From the NCBI GenBank assembly GCA_964036045.1, contig OZ038401.1, forward strand, positions 32,788,397 to 32,852,396: a DNA stretch of 64,000 nucleotides. Reading direction: 5' to 3'. Below are positions 46,783 through 57,600 of this stretch, one piece after another; the stretch's first letter is position 1; every line of letters starts with the position of its first letter. The translations under genes and the position numbers were made by a program. Under the pieces are notes generated by a model. That model saw only the letters and a program-made list of their open reading frames with translations. It was not told the DNA's origin and ran no database searches. The DNA is from Eutreptiella sp. 'Long Island Sound 2002' (Eukaryota; Euglenozoa; Euglenophyceae; Eutreptiales; Eutreptiaceae).

Positions 46783-49580
46783 GGGCGTTTCCAAGGGGTG
46801 TGCTTGGGGGCTCTTTGGGGGGAACATAGTCTAAAAGTAGCGCGCAGTGCGCGCGCAGTGCAAAGACTCCCCCTGTGAAGTGAGCAGGCTATGCCAGCTC
46901 ACCTTAGTCTGAGCCAAAAAAGAAAGAAAGAAAGAATACTCGTGTGGAATACTTTGGGGATACAGGGAAAGTCAGTTGGGGAAACCGAAGGCAATAGCAT
47001 TTGTGCGGTCAGGGGATGTATTGGATAAGATGGTAAAGTGGTTGATTGTGGTAGAGAGTTGTTGAAGGCATAGTGTGTCAGTTTTGTGATGGAATTGGTG
47101 ACGAATGATGGATTCGAGGTGGTTGGTGGTTTTGGCGGTATTGTGGGGGAGTTGCCCGAACGGTGCGCGCACCATGCAAGCTTTTTGTTTTATAGTCTAG
47201 TGTACGGAGATGTGATTTCCAAGCATTTTTTGTTGTGTATATTTGGCTTCCTAGTGTGTTACTGTGAGGGCCGTTCCACTGGGTAAAATCTTGGCAAATG
47301 TCCAAAAACCGTTGGACTGTGTGCACACTGTGCAACAACACCCCCTATGTGTGGTGAATTTTACGTTGGCTTTGGAAAGTATTGGGTGGCTAGAGATGGT
47401 GGATGGGCAGTTGTTGTGAGGAAGTGCATCGGGGGGTAATGTGGAAGGAGAGGTAATGATGTAGGCACTGGTTCATGTTGGGGATTCATTGTTGTTTGTG
47501 GGGAAAGGAGGGCTTCTAATGATGGTGGTTGTGAAAAGAAGGGGAGGACCGTCTTGTGGTGGTTTGTCGAGGAGGAGGTCAGAGAAATGTGGGGATGGAA
47601 AAAACATGTTGGGCACTGCTTTCATCAGTCAAACAACCAATTACACCAATGACCAATCACACAATAGGTAGCAGTGCGCTCACAATCAGTGTCATCCAAG
47701 TAAGGAGAGGCAACACAATTTGAAGCATTAATTTCGTTCTTGGATCCGTTGATAATCAAGTCGAGCCAATTCAGACAGGGAAGGCCGCGGGCACTGCGTG
47801 TACACGTGGATTGATGGGTGAAGATGAGCCAGGTCATGTTGGGGATAGCTCTCGCCTCCTGTTGACCAATCACACTACGTAGGTGTAAGCGCAACCAGCT
47901 TCGTTTAAGGAAGGAGCACACATGGCATTAGCGTCCGTTTTGATATGGGTACCCGTCCGCTTGCGTCCGTTTTGAGTTCTGAGTGTGTCCGTTCGCGTCC
48001 GTTTTGATTTTTGGGTGTGTCCGTTTGTGTCCGTTTTTCCTTTTGGGATGTGTTTGGGCGGCCTGAAATTGCTTTGCGGGGGGGGGGGGGGGGAATGGCA
48101 TGGGCGCCCGGCGAAGGAGGGGGGGGGGGGTTCCAGAAATGGGCTTCCGTGCCGGGCCCTTTGTTTTGTGTAAGGACGGATGTTGCCACCAAAGGCGCCG
48201 GAACACAAATTTTGGCCCGGAAAAATTTTTTTCACGAAAAAAATTTCCCCCACATATGTGTAGTCAAAATGATCAGCGCCACGTGGGGATCATTTGGAGC
48301 CATGTATGTTGGGGTCGTACCCCCTCCCCCCCCCCCCTTGGCACGGCAGGTAGGGCAGCGCCAGCCCAAACGCCCCTCCCGGCACGGCGACCAAGGAGGG
48401 GGAGGGGGGGGTTGGGCAAATGGGCTTCCGTGCCCCCCCCCCCCCCCCCGCAAAGCAATTTTGTTCCCGCCTTGTGCAGCTATGATGGCCGGCCACATAG
48501 AGTGCCGTGAACTGGCATGACACCCCCGCCGATGGTTGAGCAGATAGTAGGAAATGTAAACTGGTTTTACATTTCCGGGGACCGGTAATCCATTGCATTT
48601 CGTCATGAACCACAACTTCAGAATGAATGTAGTGACTGATGATGGCCTCCATGCATTCTTTTGCCGTCGCTTTTCAGGCATCGTGTATTGGCAGCTAATT
48701 GTTGGTGAGTATTTCCATTCCGGGTGGTTCACAGGGGTGTAGTGTGCCACGTGGGTCTCTTTGAATTCGTGGCACATTGCTGGAGCTGTTAGCCATAACA
48801 CGAATGATGGTTTCTTCGAGTGGAAGGCCGAAAACGAATAGACACTCACACTTGGAGAACCGGTGCCACTTCCAGACCCAAATTGGGAAAGTTGATTTGC
48901 GAAAGCGTTTTCGACCTCAAATTTGACGAAGCAATGCAAAAGTGGCTGCGGGCAAAGGAGGCTAGGCGTCCATGTACGCCACCCCAAACTGAAGCTTCAT
49001 CGTCCGGCTCTTCGGCCATACAAGCCACGTCTCCGCCCGGGGAGCCAGTCACACCCACAACCACCCGTTCCCAAACAATGCGTCCAACCGGAAAGAACAC
49101 CCCCATCGCAACGCAAGGGGAGACAAGCCAAGTTGGTCAGCGCAAAGGTGGAAGGCCGGTTCCAAACTTCATTGTATGATGGTCGGGTTAGGGTTAGGGT
49201 CACCAAGCTGTTGGAACCAGTCTTGGTTTTATAACCCTTTTTAGTGTCTAGGGTGGACCTACCAGGTTTGGCAGCAGCAGCAGCAGCAAGCAGCAAGCAA
49301 GCAAGCAGCACGCGCGAAATGGGTAAAAATCAGAACTCCGCCGTGGTGCTTCAGATTCAAGTGAAATTTTGGTTGATGAAACCTGTGGGTGTGAAGTACA
49401 ATCACACAAAGTTTGAGCAAGAAACTCAACGGTGGCAGCCGGGAATGGGATTCGCAAGTGGCGGACCTCAGTTTCAAAAACCGCAGCTTAGGGCCAAAAA
49501 CAGCCATTTTGGGGCTTAAAAAGCCCCGGAACACATTCCAAACGGCCAAACGAAGGGAAACGGTGGGTATATTGCACGTG
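46783..49580. other. Repeat-rich region, no supported gene
   Basis: Contains CGTCCGTTTTG repeats (47930-48030), a near-perfect palindrome (GGAAATGTAAA at 48550-48560 with its complement at 48566-48576), C- and G-runs, GGTTAGGGTTAGGGT at 49186-49200, and a CAG/CAAG tract at 49267-49308. A protein-like ORF at 48820-49179 ends RKGGRPVPNFIV; no function can be given. Confidence 0.4.
48180..48320. repeat. Dispersed repeat with AAAATGATCAGCGC core
   Basis: The CCAAAGGCGCCGGAA and CAAAATGATCAGCGCCACG segments recur with divergence at 53815-53935 and 43545-43700. The first also recurs at 42241. Confidence 0.75.
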
Positions 49581-49885
49581 CAGCTTGACTTCCCCGTGCC
49601 AACGAGCTCTTTGCGGCCCTCTAACTCCATGATATGTCCCGGAAACGGCCCAAAAAGGCCCCCAGAAGCTCCAAATGCCGACAGCCACAAACCAAGAATA
49701 GGCCATATCTTTGGCTACATGGCTCAAAATGCAATTCTGAGGGCACCTACTCCACCCGCAACCCCCCACTTTTTGTGGTTTCCACCCCTCAGAATTGCCC
49801 AAACGGACGCCTAGACCCCAATACCTAGGCCCACTAGGCTGCGGCAAGCTGCAAGCTCAAGCCCAAACAGGTGCGTGCCCAAATG
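49580..49885 (+). repeat. Dispersed repeat, intact copy
   Basis: Contains CACGTGCAGCTTGACTTC, AGGCCATATCTTTGGCTAC, TTTTTGTGGTTTCCACCCC and TAGGCCCACTAGGCTGCGG in one uninterrupted run. The same order occurs at 60835-61065 and then 62305-62385, where the copy is split. Confidence 0.7.
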
Positions 49886-51076
49886 GGTCAACAGGGTCCA
49901 GTAGGGGCAAAAAGATGACTTTTCTCAAAAATGATCCTAGACCATGTGCGACGCTAAAACAAGTGTTTTTGGACCATTTTGAGCTTGTGGTGGCCCATTT
50001 TGGTCCTCCGAAAATCCCAAAATGCCTTGAAAATGGGATGTTTTGGGACCAAAAATGGGTCAAAAATGGGTCAAAAACACATTTTTCCAAACCTCATCCT
50101 AGACCATTTGGGGTGCACAAACGGGTGAAATGAGCCCATTTTGAGCCCGTTTTGGGGCATTTTGTCCCCTCACAAGTCCAAAAAGAGTTGAAAGTGGGCC
50201 TCGTGGGGATGGGGTTCACTTGCAAGCTCATTTCACTTTGTCAAGAGCCATCAATGCGTGAATCATTCTTGATGTCTCTCACCAGTCATAGCTCATGTTC
50301 CCTCCCCCACCAGCTCGGTCCCAATATTCAGTCTTGATTAGGCCGTCGTGGACTGTTTGGATGCCGCAGGTGTGGCGTGCATTCTTGGCCGTGTTACTAT
50401 GGGTGGGCGGATTGGCCTCGTTGATAGCGATGATAGTGGCGGCGGTAGCTGTGTCGGCGATGGAGTTGAAGGCGATGTTCACAACCTGTGAGCGTCTGAA
50501 GCTAATGGTGGATGTAGAGGTAGTAGATGTTGAGGTCCCATGATTGAAGTAGGGCTGGATGATGTGATGCAACTGCTGTTCGATTCGGCGTGAAGAGGTC
50601 GCAAGAGGAAATGCACGCAACGAAATTGGAGCCTGAAAGGGAGGTTGAGGTGTGGGTAAGAATACAAATGGAAGTGATTGGGTGGGGAAGTGCAGATGGG
50701 ATATTGGTGGGAAGAACCGTCACCGAAAAAGCGTGCAGATCACCCGCGAGGACTTTGCCAGTGTGAAAAAGGCGAATGGTGTGGCTTTCATTTCCGGACG
50801 TTCTAAGCAGGGCATTCAAACACCATTCAGTATTTCCAAAAGATGGGTTGTGTCCATAGAATTTCACCTTTCTCCACAAGATTCACAGGCAATCAGCTGG
50901 GGCTTTCGCAATTTGCAAGACACGCAAAACCATAACAGTACGGCAAACCTGCAGTTACACTGTGTCCACAAAACCCTTGAAAACGTGACGAATGGGAGGC
51001 CGTAAAACAACCAAAGCGCTTTCGACATGATTATGTTACAGCTGTACACAGGGAAAGCAGCAACAGCGAGTGGTGT

Positions 51077-51108
<32 letters not shown>

Positions 51109-51695
51109 GGCCACCAAGTTCCATTCAAGAGATACTAATATTCGTGGGTTGTGCACAATCAATGCCTTGCCCTCATTGCGAATGGAACTTTTTAGGATGC
51201 CTGAACATAGCTTGGCCAAGGGGGGTACAAGGGGCGAGGGGCAGTCAATAGGCAACAAGCGGTCCTCTGGCAAGCGACCCCTTCCCCTGCTGGCATGGTG
51301 TGAAGCTATAGACCAGACCAGACCAGACCAGACCCCACCTCCCGCCGCTGCTCCAATGTGTCCCTAGTCAAAACTCATCTGTGTTGTACTACGCAGCCAC
51401 AGAGAGCCACTGCCAACACAGAGGTGTAGTGTGGCGGACACCATCTCCTCGGGGGGGGGGGGGGGTCAGGGGCCCCAAAAAAAATGGTGTACCTAAATTC
51501 AGCCTCCAATTTCGGGCCCCTTGAGTACATTGTAATTTTTTCTGAGGAAAATTTTTCTGATGTGGGTGGTCGGCTGAGGTTGGCCAGGAGCCCACACGAC
51601 CCCCTTCCCCCCGGGCCCGGGTCTTCAAGCAACGGCCTAGCCGACACCCTCCCTGCCCTCGCAGCTCCATGATGTAGACAGTGCCCGGCAGTTTG
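49886..51695. other. Region upstream of the glycosyltransferase gene
   Basis: Repeated CATTTTGGG/AAAATGGG words at 49970-50160, a (CA)n tract at 51077-51104, a CAGAC repeat at 51311-51333 and a G-run at 51451-51464. No exon was recognised. In-frame TAG at 51675 bounds the next gene. Confidence 0.4.
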
Positions 51696-54600
51696 ATGCC
51701 ATGGGCCTCCCGACGATGCTTGTGGCTGCTCCTCATCGTAGTCCTTTCAGGAAGTGCTCCTGCCGGGCATGCCCCGTGCAGTCCGGACTGTCGGAACCTT
51801 GTGCTGGGGGCGGCCATCAACGTCGCCCCGCACAAGCTGGTCCCATCCCTGCGGACGTTGCGGCTGTGGTGCCCTCCCAGCGCAGTGCATGTGGCCGTGG
51901 TGGATGATCGTGACTTGGACATCTACTCCGCGTACCACGTGGAGACGGTGCGGCCTCCCCGAGAGGATGAGGTTGGTGGGCACCCCCAACAGACCCGGTA
52001 CTGGTCCTATTGGCAGTACATGCGGGGGCATCAGACCCGGTTTGCGTACGTCTTGTTCATGGATCTGACGGATGTCGTGGTGCAGGGGGACCTCTTCCAG
52101 TGGTACGTGAGTGCGGCGGCAGAGACGGAGGGGAAACTCGTGGTTGGGGCCGAGCCCATCTACATCGGAAAGGACACAATGTTCAATGGGAAGTGGTACC
52201 GGCAGTGTTACGGTAGCTACCGGGCCGTCCAGCGCAGGCGGGTGATCAATTCGGGTGTCGTGCTGGGCCCCTATGCGGAAATGCTGCAATATGTCGCCTT
52301 TCAGGCATGGGGATCTTGCACTTGTGTTGGTAACCCCACCCCCAACCCAATCCCCCTCTCTTTGTCAACACGGGCTTGTCCAAACACGGCGACCCCGTGT
52401 TTCCGCACTTTTGCCCCCTGAACCAGAACCTGGCCCGTGTTAGGACAAGGGGGGGGGGGGTATGTACACCACTGGAGTACATACATCTGACCCTCCCTGT
52501 CGCGTGCTACGGCAGGCACACATCAGCGTCCATTGCCCCGCTCACGGCCCCCAACTGCCAACAGTCAATCGCCAAACTCCGACAGTTCATGGTATACCGA
52601 CGACCAGGTGACGGTTTGTGGCCGTGTCTCAGGGTATTTGATGATGAAACAGCAGTTTGTACGCCCGCTGTGCTTGGCATTTTGCTGTACTTTTTCTTTT
52701 AGGCCCTGCGAGAGGGGTTGGTACCAGTTTTGGACTGTTTGCGTTTGCGTGGGACCGGGTCTTCTTTTTGTTTTTACATTTGGGAAAGTCTCGGTCTTCC
52801 CAAGGGCTATCAATCGATTCAATCAATGCACAAACCTGAGGTCCACCCGATCGTGCAGGGGTTGCAGGTGTAGGACGTGGTGTTGTCCCAAAAGGCCCCA
52901 CACCCGCCTAAACAGAGGAAGGGAGCGGTCAAGCTCCATGGTCCCAAACGAGGTAGAAACAGCGCGTCCTCAGTTCTGTGAAGAAGGCTGGGTCGAAAGC
53001 GCAGGCGACACACGATTGCATTGCGTTGCTGTACATGGGCACTCCAGAAGGGCTTGAAGGGATCCTATGAGACGCAACACAACGTGCCCTCACCCCCCAC
53101 CCTCACCCGCACCCGCACGATCGTGCTCGCCTGCTCCGGCTGCGCTCACTGCAGGCTGCCCAGGCCCAGAAGAAGGGCGTGTGCCACTGCCAGTGCAATG
53201 ACCAGGCGGTGCTACAGCACTTCGTGTATGGCAACAAGTCTGTGGCAGCCCAAGTGCTGCCCTACAACAACAGCGTCATGATGTCTGTGCACTGGCGGTC
53301 ATTCGACATCCTCTGGAACACTGAGCGGCACGCGATCACCACCACATGGGGCACGATGCCGCTGCTGGTGCACCAGGTCGCTTCCCGAGCACAAACACCC
53401 GCAGCATGTCTGTCTTGTGGCAGTGAAGGTGTAGGGCTGCCAGGCCCTACTGGGTCCCCACGTCTGCTGCTCCATCCCCAGACAATCACTTGAAGGGTTC
53501 TAAAGGGGCAGATACGAAAACATGTGGCCGCAAAGCGTGGGGCCGCAGTTGCGGGTGGGACGGCCCCCATCATCCGGGTTGTGCAACCCCCCCTCCCCCC
53601 AGTCTGGGGACGACCCCTCCAATCCCAATCTCCAGACAACGACCCCCTCTGATCGCAATTTTGGGACCCCCGCCGGCCCCGTCCGAGTCTTGAACAACCT
53701 CCTCGTCCCAGTTTGGCGGAGGTTTGCGCCGGGGGTGCGGGTGGGGGGTCGTTCGAGCGGGGGTGGGAGGTTGGGAAAGCCGCTCAGGTGATGGGACTGT
53801 TGTTGCAACTAAAGAAATTGTGCACCAAAGGCACTGGAAGAACATTTTTATGAAAAATTTGCCCCGAACATATGTACAATCAAAATGATCAGCGCAATGT
53901 GGGGGTCATTCTGAGTAATATATGTTGACCCCTGGCCTCTCAGTGCAAAAACCAAAAAGGGGGGAGGGGGGGCGATGGAGACGTGAATCCCACTTCATTG
54001 AAGTTCCCTGACTAGGGAGGAGGAGAACCTCCCGAAACTGAGATTCACACCGGGGTGCCGCAGTCCTAGGGTGGTAAAGAAGCTGGGGAGCAGCATCAAG
54101 GCTGCAGATTTGATGCGACCCCACCTCTGGGGATGCATATGAAGGGGAAATGGCCCCGAACCCCTTGGCCGCCAGCAGGCGCTACAGCAAGGTATACTAC
54201 GCACCAGCCAGGGTTTTCAACACCAGTTGGATCATGAATTTCCTCCCTGCTCATGCTGGAATATGTAGGCCAGCAGAAGCAGGTGGCCAAAACTGCATCT
54301 TCTACTACGAAACAAATCCCCACCGCACATGCCACGCAAGGGAATGGACATATGCATTACAGACTTGGGGGTTGGGCCAGGGGCTGAGGGGCCACATGAT
54401 GCGCTCCCCACAAGGAGGACTGGGCGCAGGAAAGGGAAGGCCGAACGTTGTTTCTGTGCCCCCATCGGGGAAGTGGCCCTGCCCTCCTCTGTGTGGACCC
54501 AACACAGAGCATTGGCCCAACCTACCAAGGGTAAGGAAGGGTGTGTAGGGATGTAAGGATAGGCCAGGCCAGGAGAGCAAGGGCACTAGGTGGTGAGAGG

Positions 54601-57600
54601 CTGATGTGCACCGCCACCTACACGGGGAAAGGGCTCAAGGAAAGGACAAGGGTATGTGGTGAGAGGCCCATAGGCACTGCCAGCTTCAGACAGCATGGTC
54701 ACAGGCGGCGATGCCGCGACAGGAACGTTGCCACAGGCCACGCCCCCAAAAGGGGGCTGGAAGGCAGTTTTTCAGGACCACAAGTATTTCCTTTTAAGGT
54801 ACTGCACCTGCACTCTTCTTGGTTGTCATTTCGTGCGGTGTTGCCCTATGCCCCCCCTCCCCAGGCGCAGCGCACCCATATTACGCACTACAATGCAGTA
54901 CCGTAAGCACTGTAGTGTAACGTGTGCTGCAGTACGCTACAGTACTGTAGCGTACTGTGGGGCCCCACTACAATGGCCCGCAGTTCCGTCCTGCGGCTTG
55001 ACAACCTTTTTGTGGGTGTAACTCCCTGTCTCTCAGGTCAACCGTAATGCCGAGGTCTGGGCAGCCGTTCAGCAGACGTTCTCAGGTGCTACAACCGTGG
55101 CGGCCGGGCCTTCACCAGCGAAAGCCCCACGTACGGATGCCCGGGGCGATACCCCGACTCTGCCAAGGCCAGAAGGGCACGTTCCGCAGTCCGCGGACCC
55201 TCGTCCGCAGCCCCAGACGCCCGATACCGCTGCTTCATATTCGCAGCACGACTTCTACGACCGCTTTGTGCGAGAGCGTGGCCTGCGGAAGCTGCGCAAG
55301 TGGTTCTTGAGCTCCGTTGGCGCGGGGCAGCACGATCTCGACGCGGACGGTGTGGCTCTGAATGTACGCGTGTGTACAGGATAGCCCAGCGCAGCGTTCT
55401 GTCACAGGGCCCAACTTCCATCGACTCCAACTGCCGACGCACAGCCCCACAAACAACCGTTGTGGAATCACCAAACACGCCAATAGCGTTCAGTCGACAA
55501 CCGCGTCACATTGGCAGTCGGCTGTGCCGTGTGCCAGTCAGTATTGCGGGATCCCCGCACACATAGAACTCAGTAGGAACCGGCAGAGGCAACTCAGTAA
55601 GACCCAGCACCACCTGATCATGTTTGAGGGGGCGGACGCGGTGGCAGGTCGAATATTCACCAATCCCGGAACTGCCAATGAGGGCGGCCCCTGGGCCAAG
55701 GCCAGCGCTGAGACTGGAGGCCGGAACGGGGGCTCAGGCTGAGGCTAGGAATGCTGGTGCCAAACCGAACCCGAGGCCTAGGCAACTACGGCTGGGGCCG
55801 GAGCTGGGGCCGGGGGTCCCAATCACAATCTGGACCCCCGGCCCCAGCCGTAGTTGCCTAGGCTTCGGGTTCGGTTTGGCACCAGCATTCCTAGCCTCAG
55901 CCTGAGCCCTCGCCTGAAGGTAAAGGGTGGGCCTGCCCCAGTGCCAAGCCTCAGAGTTCAAGACATCTCAACGGTCCTGGCAGCCCGAATATGCAGCATT
56001 GCCTCCTGAAGAAGGGGCACACACAGCCGCCCCTGCCAGTGTCTGCTCTCCCACACCACCAGCACTGTGCCGGGGATGCCGGCCCTTTGTCTGGCGTCCA
56101 CATTCGGTGACTGGATCGACGAAGGAGAAAGTAGGAGGACTGCGACGCACGGAGGTACAAGACGGAAGAAGATAGCAAGGGCCCACGTGCAAACGGTGCA
56201 ACACGGCCCTGGCCGACGTGTTGCACCGGGTGGTGCAGCATACTCTATTGCGTATGGGATGCCCCCGGGGCGGGGGGGGGGGGTCCAGGGCGTTCCAGTC
56301 GGCCGCACCCTTGTCCGGGTTTCTGCAAGAAACCCGAGTGATGCCAGCCTCTTGGTGCTGCACTGCACGAGGGTCATTGTTCGTATCCAAGGAAACTGGG
56401 CGGTCCCAGAGGCCCTGCGCCCTTCGCGGTGGGTGCCAATGGAATGTGCCGCCCTGGTGACGCTTCATGGTTGGGTCCCACAAGACCGTAAAGACCCAGC
56501 GCAGTTGCCGGTGTAATTCTCCGAAATGAAGGTCTGGTGATAATTCATTCGTGCAGAACAATTCATCAAATTATTTGCTCATTTATTCATCCATCAATTA
56601 GTATAGTCATCATTTAATTGTAATCACAATAAAAGATGACCAGAAGCATGCCCGCAGGCCTGTAACGGAACACAAACCAGTTTCCACGAAAAATAGCTGC
56701 AGAGTATACAATTGTTGATCACAACTGGTGATTCTTCTTCGCTAGTGACCCAAGGGAGGACTACCCCCTGTCCTATCGAAGGAGGAACGCAGGACGGATT
56801 GAAAGAGGGCCAAAGTGGAGCACCAAGGGCAGATTTGTCGCCGGGTTAACAAAGGTCGGGTGAGGGGGAAGCGAGCGATGAGCAGACGGAAGCAACGGCC
56901 GAGAGACTAGCCAGGTACACGGGCCACGCTGGCACGCCCCCGGCCTTGGACGAGTTGTTGGCGCCAAGGGTTGACCCACCGGCCGTACACTGCCCCTGAA
57001 CCCTTCATTGCATCCCCCATGGGATGCCCGGGCTTGACGCCATGGCACACAAGAGCGTCCACTGCTTCCATTTCTGATTCCCGCCGCGGTCGGGTGTCAC
57101 GGAGGGCGTGCGCGGACAAGTGTTACGCCGGTGTGACAACCACAACACATGAGATGAGGTGAATATGCGAGAGATCTGCTGCGCCACTGCTGGCTTTTCG
57201 GCCGTCCCTTGGCTCGCAGCCATGGACCCCCCCCCACACACACACACTTTTCTATCGTCTTCGGGGATCTTTGCCCATTCCTCCCGCACACGGCTGCCTA
57301 ACACCTCCAACCTGCCGCCCCAAGCAACACCCAGCGTGGGCCCCGTGCAGTTGCCGGCATCTTTGCATCTGCAGGCGCCGTCCCTCACTCAGTGGACGTG
57401 TCACCATTGCATTTTTCGAGCGCGGACTCTGCCACACAGCCAATGCACCAGTGGATCCAGCCCTCTCCCGTGCCTATGCCGGACTTCGGCCAGGAGCTGT
57501 ACAAAGGCTACCCCTACGTGACCGGCAGCGCTTTCTACACTTTGGCCGACTTCACATGGTCCACGCATTACCCTTGGCTCCGTGGTATCGTCTACAATGA

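Noticed and set aside
48232-48987. 251-aa minus-strand ORF
   Set aside because: Partly complex composition, but it spans C/G-runs and dispersed repeats, and no domain could be recognised.
49186-49200. GGTTAGGGTTAGGGT as an internal telomere tract
   Set aside because: Only about two units, consistent with chance in a G-rich genome.
51747-52289. 180-aa minus-strand ORF opposite the glycosyltransferase exon
   Set aside because: Shadow of the plus-strand coding exon, which has a signal peptide and glycosyltransferase motifs.
55624-55961. ORFs encoding the same Ala/Arg/Pro-rich peptide on both strands
   Set aside because: Explained by the long inverted repeat at 55730-55909.
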